Made by a program: the position numbers and the translations under genes. Below are positions 1 to 8,139 of a DNA stretch of 64,000 bases, one piece after another. Source of the DNA: Streptomyces camponoticapitis (GTDB lineage Bacteria > Actinomycetota > Actinomycetes > Streptomycetales > Streptomycetaceae); the NCBI RefSeq assembly GCF_014646115.1, contig NZ_BMMV01000006.1:186001-250000 (forward strand), written 5' to 3'. The notes below the pieces were generated by a model. That model was not told the origin of the DNA. It did not search any database and was given only the letters and a program-made list of their open reading frames with translations. Within the stretch, counting starts at the first letter, position 1. Each line of letters opens with the position of its first letter.

Positions 1-1529
1 GCCTGGACCTGGTGCGGTTCGACGCCCTCGGCGACGCAGTGCGCGGCCAGCGCGCCCGCGACCTCGCCGATGTTCCATTCCACCGGGTGGAGCCGGTAGC
101 AGCCGTTGGTGATGTGGGTGGTGCCGATGTTCTTTCCGGCGGGCAGCAGATTGCGGACGCGGCGCGGTACGAGCGCGCCGAGGGGTATCTCGAAGGGCAC
201 CGAGCCGATGTCGATGTAGTTGTCGCCGCCGGTCGAGGGGTGCAGGTCGATGCGGTAGTTGCCGACGCCGACGGAGTCCCGGTAGCGGGTCCCGCCGTAC
301 GGTCCGACGATGTCGATCGCAACATCGTGTTCGGTGACGGTGGTGACGGCCTTGATACGGCGTGACTCCCGTACGTACGGCGCCTTGGCGAGCCCGTCGG
401 CCGTGCCGGTGACATCGGGGCGCAGCCGCAGGCCGGGGAATCCCCTGCCGCCGTCGGCGCGCGGCGCCTCGGTCTGGAGCCAGTAGAGGACCGAGAGCGA
501 CAGTTGGCGGGCCTCGGCGAGCGCGGCGGCCGACGTCTCCTCACCGGCGCCTGTCAGAGGCTTGAGCCAGTAGTCGTTGAGCGGCCAGTTGACGAGGGTG
601 ATGTCGGAGTCGAACGCGCCGGGCCGGTGCAGCTTGCGGGCGAGGATCCGGCGGAAGCCGAACAGTTCCTTGTCGCCCGCGTCGGCCGACTGGTCGGCGG
701 TGACGTCGAGCGGGTCGAGGTCCGGGTTGGGCACGAAGGTGCGCGGTACGGCCTGAAGGGTGCGGGGGTCCGGCGCGAGGAAGCCGAGCAGGGGTCCGGG
801 CCAGAAGTCCGGCTGGTAGGTGCGCCAGAAGTCGTAGTCGGCCGGGCGCTCGATGGTGTGGTCCTCGCCCTCGTGGTGGGAGAGCGCGAAGCACACCGTG
901 ATGCCCTGCTGGTTGAGGGGCTGTGCCTCATCGGGGGCGTGCGGCTCGTCGAACTCGCTCCGCGCCTCGGCGCCGATGACGTGCTCCACGCCCGCGAGTT
1001 CGAGCAGTTCGCCGGTCTCGGTCGCGTCGATCACGTAACGGGCGCTGATCGTACGGCGGCTGCCGTCCCGCAGGTCGGTGAGCGTGACGGACCGTACGGT
1101 GTCGTCGTCGCCCGCCTCGGCGGCGACCGGGCGGTGCTCGGTCAGCAGGGTGAGCCGGCCCGACGAGCGGTGCGGCGCGAGCATCGCCTCCAGCACGGCG
1201 AGCGCGACGCGCGGCTCGTGGCAGAGCTTGCTGACGCGGCCCGCGCCGGGGTTGAGATCGGTGAGGGCCAGCGCCTCGGAGCGCAGCGGGTACCACTGGC
1301 GGTAGTGGTCCCTGATGGACTCGCGCAGTGTGCGGTACGAGGCGGTGGTGCCGAACTGCTCGACCCACGGGTGCTCGTCCGGCGGGACGGCCTGGGAGGT
1401 GAGCTGCCCGCCGATCCAGTCCGTCTCCTCGGTGAGGACGACGGTGCGTCCGGCACGGCAGGCGGCGAGGGCGGCGGCCACGCCGCCGAGCCCGGAGCCC
1501 ACGATGAGGATGTCGGGTGCGGATGTCAC
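1..1529 (-). CDS. FAD-dependent oxidoreductase (partial, runs off the left edge)
   Basis: About 509 residues are visible and the C-terminus lies outside the window. The GTG start is preceded by AAGGAG. The N-terminus is a dinucleotide-binding Rossmann motif (ILIVGSGLGGVAAALAA) followed by ETDWIGGQLTSQA, as in FAD_oxidored proteins (PF12831 type). A second conserved block, RRVRNLLPAGKNIGTTH, lies near the visible end. The family binds FAD; the substrate is unknown and no signal peptide is seen. The gene follows the LacI regulator on the same strand with an 85-nt gap, so it is probably co-transcribed and sugar-responsive. That role is inferred from context. Confidence in the family is high; the reaction is unknown. 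Confidence 0.85.
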   Translation of the reverse strand, partial: MTSAPDILIVGSGLGGVAAALAACRAGRTVVLTEETDWIGGQLTSQAVPPDEHPWVEQFGTTASYRTLRESIRDHYRQWYPLRSEALALTDLNPGAGRVSKLCHEPRVALAVLEAMLAPHRSSGRLTLLTEHRPVAAEAGDDDTVRSVTLTDLRDGSRRTISARYVIDATETGELLELAGVEHVIGAEARSEFDEPHAPDEAQPLNQQGITVCFALSHHEGEDHTIERPADYDFWRTYQPDFWPGPLLGFLAPDPRTLQAVPRTFVPNPDLDPLDVTADQSADAGDKELFGFRRILARKLHRPGAFDSDITLVNWPLNDYWLKPLTGAGEETSAAALAEARQLSLSVLYWLQTEAPRADGGRGFPGLRLRPDVTGTADGLAKAPYVRESRRIKAVTTVTEHDVAIDIVGPYGGTRYRDSVGVGNYRIDLHPSTGGDNYIDIGSVPFEIPLGALVPRRVRNLLPAGKNIGTTHITNGCYRLHPVEWNIGEVAGALAAHCVAEGVEPHQVQ

Positions 1530-1625
1530 GGATCTCCTTGAAGTGCCTTGTGGTGCTTGGTACTTGGTGCTTGGTGTGTGTTCGGTCTGCTGTGCGTTCG
1601 GTCTGCTGCGTGTTCGGTCGGGCGG
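1530..1625 (-). repeat. leader with short tandem repeats (7-bp and 16-bp units)
   Basis: Between the LacI gene and the FAD gene lies a repetitive leader. On the plus strand, 7-bp units GGTGCTT/GGTACTT/GGTGCTT occupy 1552-1572 (AAGCACC-type on the coding strand). A 16-bp unit starting GTTCGGTCTGCTG occurs at 1580-1595 and 1596-1611, with a partial third copy from 1612. Similar 7-bp-period leaders precede the genes at 5440 and 8140. Function unknown. Confidence 0.7.
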
Positions 1626-2726
1626 TCAGAGACGGGCGGGCGGTGTGCCCGCCGTTGTGCCGGGTCGGAAGCCGCAGGCCACCAGCGGTTCCGTGGCCTG
1701 CTCCCCCGCCACCAGCGCCGCGAGCATCCGCACGGCGGCGGCGCCCAACTGCGGCCGGGGGATGTCGAATCCGGTGGGCGTCGGCCCGTCGGACAGGTCC
1801 GGCGGCGGGCTGCCGAGCAGCGCGAGCGACGCGTCGTTCGGGCAGTCGATGCCGACGAAGTGCGCGGCGCCGTGCAGCGCCCGCCAGGCGTCCCCGGTGT
1901 CGGTCTCCTCGGCGACGAACGCGGTGACGCCGTCGTCGAGCCAGCCGCGCAGCCGCTCGGCGGTGAGGTCGTGCTCGGGGTCGGCGGAGCGGAAGACCGC
2001 GGCCGGGCCACCGGGCAGTCCGGCCTCCTCCAGACCCTTGAGGAAGCCGTGCTCACGGTCGGTGGACGCGGCGGCCTCGTCGTCCTCGCGTACCAGCACG
2101 ATCCGCCGGTGGCCGAGCCCGGCGAGATGCGTGACGACCTCCTTGCTGGCGCTGACGTAGTCGGCGCCGACCCACGCCAGTCCCTCCAACTCGTCCCTGC
2201 GGCCCAGGTGGACCACGGGGAAGCCGTCGGCGACCAGACGCAGCAGTTCGTCGGCGGGTGCGTGGCGGCCGAGGAAGAGACAGCCGTCGGCGAGGCGTAC
2301 CCGGTTGAGGGCGTGCGGTCCGGCGGCCCCCGCGCCGCCCGTGCTGGAGCCGGTGAAGAGCACCAGGTCGTAGCCGCGTGCGGCGGCTTCCTGCTCGACG
2401 CCGACGAGGAACGGGTAGTACGAGTGCTGCACGTCGGTCGGGAAGGTGGACGTGAAGCTGAAGACCCCGAGCAGGTTGTTCCTGGCGGCGGCGAGCCGGC
2501 TGGCCGCCGGGTCCGGGACGTAGCCGAGGCTGCGTACGGCGTCGAGCACCTTCCGCCGGGTCTCCTCGGAGATGGTCGCGCCCTGCTTCCGGGCCCCGAG
2601 CACCAGCGAGACCGTGGCCTGTGAGACCCCGGCGAGCCTGGCGACCTCGGCCTGGCGCGGCCTGGACGTACGGCCCGTGGGTGCGGGGGTCCGGCCCGGC
2701 CGGGCCCGCTTCCTGGGTTCCTCCAC
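1626..2726 (-). CDS. LacI family transcriptional regulator
   Basis: 366 aa. A basic N-terminal extension leads into a LacI helix-turn-helix (VARLAGVSQATVSLVL, about residues 28-43). A hinge and a periplasmic-binding-protein-like sugar sensor domain follow (about 85-355). The start is GTG, with GGAGGA 5-6 nt upstream. It is divergent from the acetylxylan esterase gene, and two LacI-type palindromes lie in between, so it probably represses itself and the esterase until a plant-wall sugar signal binds. The oxidoreductase downstream is probably in the same transcript. Family certain; inducer unknown. Confidence 0.93.
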   Translation of the reverse strand: MEEPRKRARPGRTPAPTGRTSRPRQAEVARLAGVSQATVSLVLGARKQGATISEETRRKVLDAVRSLGYVPDPAASRLAAARNNLLGVFSFTSTFPTDVQHSYYPFLVGVEQEAAARGYDLVLFTGSSTGGAGAAGPHALNRVRLADGCLFLGRHAPADELLRLVADGFPVVHLGRRDELEGLAWVGADYVSASKEVVTHLAGLGHRRIVLVREDDEAAASTDREHGFLKGLEEAGLPGGPAAVFRSADPEHDLTAERLRGWLDDGVTAFVAEETDTGDAWRALHGAAHFVGIDCPNDASLALLGSPPPDLSDGPTPTGFDIPRPQLGAAAVRMLAALVAGEQATEPLVACGFRPGTTAGTPPARL

Positions 2727-2741
2727 CGTGTTCCTCCGGAT

Positions 2742-2772
2742 CGTTAATGCGTATTAGTAATGCGCATTAACG
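2742..2772. promoter_or_regulatory. twin LacI-type operators
   Basis: Two side-by-side 12-bp palindromes with a central CG: TAATGCGTATTA (2745-2756, one imperfect position pair) and TAATGCGCATTA (2758-2769, perfect). Together they form a longer inverted repeat with perfect 10-bp arms (CGTTAATGCG 2742-2751 and CGCATTAACG 2763-2772). They lie directly upstream of the LacI gene, in the divergent promoter region shared with the esterase. The AT-rich sequence stands out from its surroundings. Confidence 0.8.
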
Positions 2773-2953
2773 AGTACTGTGGACCTCCGGCGCGGCGGCG
2801 GTCAAGAGATCGCCAAAACTTCTTTCGTACACGCCTGCGACTCCTGGACGGCCCCGCCCGTCTCTCCCGAGGCCCCCCGGGGACACTTCTGCGACCGGGA
2901 CACGGGACGTACGGTGTGCTCGTCCGCCCGCGAACCCCGAGGTGATACCGCAC

Positions 2954-3925
2954 ATGGCCCTGTTCGATCTGCCCCTCGACGAGCTACGGAGCTACCGAAG
3001 CCGCTCCGTGGAACCGGCCGACTTCGACGCCTTCTGGGCGACGACTCTCGCCGAGGCCCGCACCCACGATCTGGACCCGGTCTTCAAGCCCGTCGAGACG
3101 GGTCTGTCGACCGTGGAGGTGTACGACGTGACCTTCGCCGGTTTCGGCGGCCACCCGGTCAAGGGCTGGTTCGTCCTGCCGGCGGGCACCCGTGAACCGC
3201 TGCCCCTGGTGGTCGAGTTCGTCGGTTACGGCGGCGGGCGCGGGCTGCCCCACTCCCGGCTCCTCTGGCCGTCGGCCGGCTTCGCGTACTTCGTGATGGA
3301 CACCCGGGGCCAGGGCGCCGGGTGGGGCGGCGGCGACACCCCGGACCCGGTGGGCAGCGCGTCCGCTTTCCCCGGCTTCATGACCCGGGGAATCGAGGAC
3401 CCGCACGAGTACTACTACCGCCGGGTCTTCACCGACGCGGTCCGCGCGGTGGAGGCCGCCCGCTCCCATCCGCTCGCCGACGCCTCCCGCACGGCAGCGA
3501 TCGGCCGCAGCCAGGGCGGCGGGATCACACTGGCGGTGGCCGGGCTGGTGCCGGACCTGGTGGCGATCGCGCCCGACGTGCCGTTCCTCTGCGACTTCCC
3601 CCGGGCGACGACACTCACCGACAAGCACCCGTACCGGGAGGTGGGCATGTACCTCAACACCTACCGGCGCCGGGGCGAGTCGGTCCGGCGGACCCTCAGC
3701 TACTTCGACGGGGTCCACTTCGCGGCGCGCGGCAGTGCCCCCGCGATGTTCTCGGCGGCTCTGGAGGATCAGACCTGCCCGCCGTCGACGGTGTTCGCGG
3801 CGTTCAACGCCTACGCGCACGAGGACCGCACGATCGAGGTGTACGAGTTCAACGGCCACGAGGGCGGCGCGCAGTATCAGGAAGAAGCCCAACTGGGCTG
3901 GCTCCCGCGCCGTCTGACGGCCTGA
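2954..3925 (+). CDS. acetylxylan esterase / cephalosporin C deacetylase family
   Basis: 323 aa, intracellular alpha/beta hydrolase of the AXE1 family (CE7). These enzymes remove acetyl groups from short xylo-oligosaccharides and related substrates. ATG at 2954 is preferred because GAGGTG lies 8-10 nt upstream and the family start MALFDLPLDEL is matched; an upstream in-frame GTG at 2942 would place the ribosome site inside the gene. Visible motifs are the RGQG block and the nucleophile motif GRSQGGG (Ser186). The family Asp and His are expected in the C-terminal part (EDQTCPP and the NGHEGG motif). No signal peptide. Divergent from, and probably controlled by, the LacI regulator through the twin operators. 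Confidence 0.93.
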   Translation: MALFDLPLDELRSYRSRSVEPADFDAFWATTLAEARTHDLDPVFKPVETGLSTVEVYDVTFAGFGGHPVKGWFVLPAGTREPLPLVVEFVGYGGGRGLPHSRLLWPSAGFAYFVMDTRGQGAGWGGGDTPDPVGSASAFPGFMTRGIEDPHEYYYRRVFTDAVRAVEAARSHPLADASRTAAIGRSQGGGITLAVAGLVPDLVAIAPDVPFLCDFPRATTLTDKHPYREVGMYLNTYRRRGESVRRTLSYFDGVHFAARGSAPAMFSAALEDQTCPPSTVFAAFNAYAHEDRTIEVYEFNGHEGGAQYQEEAQLGWLPRRLTA

Positions 3926-3962
3926 CAGCTCCTGGCCACGGGTGTCGCGCCGCCGCCGAGGG

Positions 3963-5291
3963 TCACTCCGGCGCGGCGTCCTCCGGCGTGCCGCGCGCCA
4001 GCGTGGCGAGGAGGTCCAGGGCGTCGGTGAGCGTGGGATGGGAGGGGGTGCCCAGAGCCAGCCGCACGGCGTTCGGGGCGCGCCCGGTGCCGACGGTGAA
4101 CGCCGCGCCGGGCGCGATGGCGATGCCATGACGGGCGGCGGCGGCCACGAACGTCTCGGCACGCCAGTGCTCGGGCAGTTCCCACCAGCAGTGATAGGCA
4201 CGGGGGTCGGCATGGACGGTGAAGCCCGCCAGGCTCTCGGCCCTGATCCGCTGGCGCTCCACCGCATCGGCGCGCTTGGCCCGGCCGATCGCGGCGGCGG
4301 TGCCGTCGGCCGTCCACCGCGTCGCGGCGTCGAGGGCGAACCGGCCCGCCGACCACGCTCCCGACCGCAGGGCCGAGGCCAGGCGCTGCTCGAAGCCGGG
4401 CGGTGCCACGGCGTAACCGAGTGTCAGGCCGGGCGCGAGCCGCTTGGACATGCTGTCGAGAACGATGGTGCGTTCGGGGGCGAGGGCGGCGAGCGGCGGA
4501 ACGTCGTCGCGGAGGAATCCGTAGATGGCGTCCTCGATGACGTACAGATCCAACGTCCGCATCGTTTCGACGAGTTGAGCCCTGCGGCCGGGCGGGGCCG
4601 TCATGCCGAGCGGGTTGTGGAGCGTGGGTTGCAGATAGACGGCCCGTAGCGGCGGCGCGTCGGCCAGGGCTTCCGGCAGGAGGCCGTCCTGGTCCATGGC
4701 GAGCGGGACGAGGGTGATCCCGAGGCGGGCGGCGATGCCCTTGACAACGGGATAGGTGAACTCCTCGACGCCGAGCCGTTCCCCGGCCGGGACACAGGCC
4801 GCGAGAGCCGCGGCGATCGCCTGGCGGCCGTTGCCGGTGAAGAGGATCCGCTCCGGTTCCGGTGCCCAGCCGCCGCGCGCGAGGAGCGGTGCGGCGGTCT
4901 CGCGGGCGGCGGCGGACCCGGAGCCGCCGAGCGGGCGCAGGCTTGCCGCGAGCACGTCGGGCCGCTGTATGCGCGCCATACCGGCGGCGAGCAGTTCGGC
5001 CTGCTCGGGAAGTACGGGGAAATTGACCTCCAGGTCGACCCTGGCCTCGCTGGGCTCCGCGAGCGTCGGCTGCGGACCGGGCGGCGCGGCACGTACGAAG
5101 GTCCCGCGGCCCACCTCGCCGACCGCCAGTCCGCGCCGGATCAGCTCGCCGTAGACCCTGGCCGCCGTCGAGTTGGCGATGTCACGGCTCCGGGAGAACG
5201 CCCGCTGCGGCGGCAGCCGCTCCCCGGGGCGCAGGCGGCCCGCCCGGATGTCGGCGGCCAGTTGGTCGGCGATCAGACGGTAGTCGTCCAT
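3963..5291 (-). CDS. MocR-type (GntR/aminotransferase) regulator
   Basis: 442 aa. An N-terminal GntR winged helix (about 1-75, with LPPQRAFSRSRDIANSTAARVY) is joined by a linker to a fold-type I aminotransferase domain. That domain carries the PLP-lysine motif SMSKRLAPG. MocR proteins sense PLP or amines and regulate neighbouring genes. The start MDDYRLIADQ was chosen because the winged-helix domain begins there; an upstream in-frame extension covers the promoter repeats. It is divergent from the alpha/beta hydrolase gene at 5440, its likely target. Direct repeats ATTGCA lie in the shared intergenic region. Confidence 0.9.
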   Translation of the reverse strand: MDDYRLIADQLAADIRAGRLRPGERLPPQRAFSRSRDIANSTAARVYGELIRRGLAVGEVGRGTFVRAAPPGPQPTLAEPSEARVDLEVNFPVLPEQAELLAAGMARIQRPDVLAASLRPLGGSGSAAARETAAPLLARGGWAPEPERILFTGNGRQAIAAALAACVPAGERLGVEEFTYPVVKGIAARLGITLVPLAMDQDGLLPEALADAPPLRAVYLQPTLHNPLGMTAPPGRRAQLVETMRTLDLYVIEDAIYGFLRDDVPPLAALAPERTIVLDSMSKRLAPGLTLGYAVAPPGFEQRLASALRSGAWSAGRFALDAATRWTADGTAAAIGRAKRADAVERQRIRAESLAGFTVHADPRAYHCWWELPEHWRAETFVAAAARHGIAIAPGAAFTVGTGRAPNAVRLALGTPSHPTLTDALDLLATLARGTPEDAAPE

Positions 5292-5305
5292 GACGCCCCC
5301 TCCAG

Positions 5306-5349
5306 ATTGCACCGAGATCAATCTCATCATTGCATTGAGATATTGCACC
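5306..5349. promoter_or_regulatory. candidate MocR binding region (ATTGCA direct repeats)
   Basis: Three ATTGCA repeats start at 5306, 5329 and 5342; the first and last extend to ATTGCACC. A short palindrome GAGAT-CA-ATCTC lies at 5314-5325. MocR regulators often bind direct repeats near their own divergent promoter, and this AT-rich patch sits immediately upstream of the regulator start. Confidence 0.5.
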
Positions 5350-5387
5350 ACTTAGCATCGAGGCGCAAGCCGGACAGCACAGGGGCC

Positions 5388-5426
5388 GAGCACCAACTAC
5401 CAAGCACCGAGCACCGAGCACCGAGC
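5388..5426 (+). repeat. 7-bp tandem repeats in leader of alpha/beta hydrolase gene
   Basis: Five consecutive 7-mers (GAGCACC, AACTACC, AAGCACC, GAGCACC, GAGCACC) plus a partial sixth end just before GAAGGAC, the likely ribosome site of the gene at 5440. The period and the unit match the leader repeats upstream of the FAD gene. Confidence 0.75.
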
Positions 5427-5439
5427 GAAGGACGCGGAC

Positions 5440-6345
5440 ATGAGCACCACCACGCTTCACGACATCACTGTCACCTACGACGACACGGGCGGGGACGAGA
5501 GCGCCGACGACGCCGAGGTGTTGGTCCTGGTGCACGGCCACCCCTTCGACCGCTCCATGTGGCGGCCCCAGACCGAGACCTTCGCGGGCCCCGGGCGGCG
5601 GGTGATCGCCGCCGATCTGCGCGGCTACGGCGGGTCCACCGTCGTGCCCGGCACGACGACGCTCACCACCTTCGCGTGGGACATCGCCGCACTCCTCGAC
5701 CGGCTGGGCGTCGACCGTGCCGTGCTGGGCGGGCTGTCCATGGGCGGCCAGATCGTCCTGGAGTTCTACCGGCTCTTCCCCGAGCGGGTACGGGGCCTGG
5801 TGCTTGCCGACACCTTCGCCGCAGCCGAGACGGAGGCGGGCAAGGTGGCGCGCAACGCGATGGCCGACCGGCTCCTGCGGGAGGGGATGGGACCGTACGC
5901 GGACGAGGTGCTGCACAAGATGGTGGCGCCGCGCAATGTCGAGGCGCTGCCCGCTGTGGCCGCGCACGTACGGGACATGATGCGGGGCGCGCCTCCCGAG
6001 GGAGCGGCGGCGGCCCTGCGGGGACGGGCCCAACGGCCCGACTATGTCGCCATGTTGGGGCGCGTGACGGTGCCGGCGCTCGTCGTGGTCGGCAGCGAGG
6101 ACGAGTACACGCCGGTCGAGGACGCGCGCGTGATGAGCGACGGGATACCCGGCGCGACGCTCGCGGTCATCGAGGGCGCCGGGCACATGCCCAACCTGGA
6201 GCGGCGGGAGGAGTTCGACGCGGTGCTCGGTGCGTTCCTCGACACCCTGCCGCCCCTCGCCTCTCGGGGAATCGACCAGCGCGACGGCTTCGAGAACCGT
6301 CAGGGGGGTCGAGCCACTTCCCCGAGGAGGAACCCCCGAGGCTGA
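5440..6345 (+). CDS. alpha/beta fold hydrolase
   Basis: 301 aa, cytoplasmic. The oxyanion-hole motif HGHPFDRSMW is near residue 32, the nucleophile elbow GLSMGG gives Ser100, an acidic residue lies in GSEDEYTP, and the His is in GAGHMPNL, so the triad is complete. The architecture fits small esterases or lactonases of the PcaD/haloperoxidase type; substrate unknown. The last 25 or so residues (from ASRGIDQRDG, rich in R, G and P) lie beyond the normal family end and may be non-functional read-through. Divergent from the MocR regulator and probably controlled by it. Confidence 0.85.
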   Translation: MSTTTLHDITVTYDDTGGDESADDAEVLVLVHGHPFDRSMWRPQTETFAGPGRRVIAADLRGYGGSTVVPGTTTLTTFAWDIAALLDRLGVDRAVLGGLSMGGQIVLEFYRLFPERVRGLVLADTFAAAETEAGKVARNAMADRLLREGMGPYADEVLHKMVAPRNVEALPAVAAHVRDMMRGAPPEGAAAALRGRAQRPDYVAMLGRVTVPALVVVGSEDEYTPVEDARVMSDGIPGATLAVIEGAGHMPNLERREEFDAVLGAFLDTLPPLASRGIDQRDGFENRQGGRATSPRRNPRG

Positions 6346-6465
6346 TCGGCCGCGCCGCGCCGGACGGTGCCTCCCGTCGCGGAGACGGGCCGTACCCCTC
6401 CCGCCGTGTCTCTCCTATGCTTTGGCCGCGCGCTACCAGGGCCGCGGTCCGGAATGGAGATGCAC

Positions 6466-6909
6466 ATGGTCAGCAAGCACGAAGCCGCCGAAGCCGTCCG
6501 CGAGGCGAAGGTGAGGACCGGGATCACCTGGGCCCAACTCGCCGAAGCCGTCGGTAAACCGCTCGCCTGGACCACGGCCGCACTCCTCGGCCAGCACCCG
6601 ATGGAGAAGGACGACGCCACCACGGCGGCAGCCCTGCTGGAACTGGGCGACGACGTCGCGATGGCCTTCCAGCTCCAGCCGTCGCGAGGGGCGCTGGAAT
6701 CGGCGGTGCCGGTCGATCCGACAATCTACCGGCTGTACGAGGTCGTCCAGGTCTACGGCCCGACGATCAAGGAACTGATCCACGAACAGTGCGGCGACGG
6801 CATCATGAGCGCCATCAACTTCCGGCTCGACGTCCGGCGCGTGCCCGACCCCGCCGGTGACCGCGTGGTGATCACCCTCGACGGAAAGTACCTCCCGTAC
6901 CAGTGGTGA
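6466..6909 (+). CDS. cynS: cyanate hydratase (cyanase)
   Basis: 147 aa, close to the 156 aa of the E. coli enzyme. Cyanase converts cyanate plus bicarbonate to carbamate and CO2, which detoxifies cyanate and releases ammonia; the family forms decamers. An N-terminal helix-turn-helix-like domain ends in TTAALLGQHP. The C-terminal catalytic domain has Arg89, Glu92 and Ser115 (TIYRLYE and GIMSAINF), matching E. coli Arg96, Glu99 and Ser122 with a constant offset of seven. The C-terminal LDGKYLPYQW is typical. ATG 6466 is chosen for the GGAG six bases upstream. No cyn transporter or CynR is adjacent; convergent with the MerR gene nine bases away. Confidence 0.96.
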   Translation: MVSKHEAAEAVREAKVRTGITWAQLAEAVGKPLAWTTAALLGQHPMEKDDATTAAALLELGDDVAMAFQLQPSRGALESAVPVDPTIYRLYEVVQVYGPTIKELIHEQCGDGIMSAINFRLDVRRVPDPAGDRVVITLDGKYLPYQW

Positions 6910-6918
6910 CGGTTCCCG

Positions 6919-7896
6919 CTACGCCGGAGTGCGGGCGCTCAGGGCGCGCGCGAACCAGTCGAGCGCCGGGCTCAGGCTCTCCGGGGCCGGCCATCCGTTG
7001 ATGACGGCGAGGAGTTGGAGGTAACGCTCCCTGCGCGGGTCGCCCGCAGCGGCCAGCCGCCCGAGCAGCCGGTGCCGCAGGGCGGTGTCGTCGTGGCGGC
7101 CGAGCACGCCGGCGTAGTGGGCGGTCACCGAGGCGACGACCGGATCGGCCCGTGGCGAGTCCGGGTCGATACCGGCCGCCAGCGCCGGCGCGGCCGCGTC
7201 ACGTACCACCGCGACGGCGTTACGGCGCGGTCCCGCTCCCTCCTCGGCCCCGGCTCGGTCCGCCGCGTCGTCCTCGACCAGCCGGCGCACGGCGGCGCGG
7301 AAGTCCGGGTCCTGCGACAGCTCGGCCAACTCCAGCCACGCGTCGAGCTGTTCGTCGGTGGGGTCGTCCGGGAGCTCGGGGGTCATCGACCGCCTGACGC
7401 CCGGCGTGCTGCCGGCGGACCTGTTCGGCGGTGGGCCCGCCGGCGCGGGAGCCGCGTCCGGGCCGCCGAAGACGGTGTCGAGGAAGTCGGCGACGAGGCG
7501 GCGCCGTTCGTCCTCGGAGAGCTGGGCCAGCTTGTGCATGAGTTCGATCTCCTCAGGGGTGGATTCACGTCTGGCCACCGCCGTCAGCACCGCGTGCCGT
7601 AGCCGAAGCACGCGGATCCGCGCGGCCAGCGCCTGCGCGTGTGTCGCGGCGACACCGGGCAGCGGGAGCTCCCGGTCCACGATCCGGCGGATCGTGGGGA
7701 GGTCGAGCCCCAGCTCGCGCAGCGTCCGGACAAGATCCAGGCGCGCGGCGGCCTCGGGGCCGTAGAGGCGGTAGCCGGCCGGGGTGCGGCCGGCCGGCGG
7801 CACGATTCCGCGATCGGAGTAGAACCTGATGGTCTTGACCGTCAGCCCGGTACGCCGGGCCAGCTCGCCGATGGGTTGAAGCGCGTCGCCGTCCAT
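6919..7896 (-). CDS. MerR family regulator with long C-terminal helical region
   Basis: 325 aa. The N-terminal MerR winged helix (IGELARRTGLTVKTIRFYSD, residues 8-27) is followed by the second wing and a coiled dimerisation helix to about residue 120. The remaining 200 residues are acidic and helical, with no Cys cluster typical of metal sensors; they may form an effector-binding domain as in TipA-like proteins, but I cannot name it. The start MDGDALQPI was chosen because the HTH follows directly and GAGG precedes it. An inverted repeat inside a TTGACT-containing promoter lies just upstream, suggesting autoregulation. Effector unknown. Confidence 0.85.
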   Translation of the reverse strand: MDGDALQPIGELARRTGLTVKTIRFYSDRGIVPPAGRTPAGYRLYGPEAAARLDLVRTLRELGLDLPTIRRIVDRELPLPGVAATHAQALAARIRVLRLRHAVLTAVARRESTPEEIELMHKLAQLSEDERRRLVADFLDTVFGGPDAAPAPAGPPPNRSAGSTPGVRRSMTPELPDDPTDEQLDAWLELAELSQDPDFRAAVRRLVEDDAADRAGAEEGAGPRRNAVAVVRDAAAPALAAGIDPDSPRADPVVASVTAHYAGVLGRHDDTALRHRLLGRLAAAGDPRRERYLQLLAVINGWPAPESLSPALDWFARALSARTPA

Positions 7897-7903
7897 GACC
7901 TCA

Positions 7904-7934
7904 ACTCTCCTGTCTCCCCCGACGGGAGAGTCAA
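7904..7934 (-). promoter_or_regulatory. promoter with MerR-type dyad
   Basis: On the minus strand a -35-like TTGACT (plus strand AGTCAA 7929-7934) is followed by a perfect inverted repeat ACTCTCC/GGAGAGT (7904-7910 and 7925-7931, 14-nt spacer) and an inner imperfect repeat CTCTCCC/GGGGGAG. A dyad in the promoter spacer is the usual position of MerR operators. The regulator starts 8 nt downstream. Confidence 0.6.
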
Positions 7935-8069
7935 GTCCGCGCCCGCGCCCCCGGCCATCAGGTCGCCGGACCCGGACCCGGACCCCGGAGCCCCGGCAAG
8001 ATCGAGGCACCATTGACGGGCGGAAACCCTCACCTCAAAACTGAAGCAGATCACGAGGTCACGTACGGG

Positions 8070-8128
8070 CCGACCGGCGGCCGACGGACGACGGCCGACC
8101 GACGACCGACGACCGACGACCGACAATC
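8070..8128 (+). repeat. GACC-rich 7-bp tandem repeats in alpha-galactosidase leader
   Basis: Three perfect GACGACC 7-mers (8101-8107, 8108-8114, 8115-8121) are preceded by degenerate copies from about 8070. They end just before the GAGGAG ribosome site of the gene at 8140. This is the third leader in the window with a 7-bp period. Confidence 0.7.
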
Positions 8129-8139
8129 CGAGGAGTCGT

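Noticed and set aside
1552..1611. CRISPR-like repeats
   Set aside because: Units are 7 or 16 bp, head-to-tail without spacers, and no cas genes are present.
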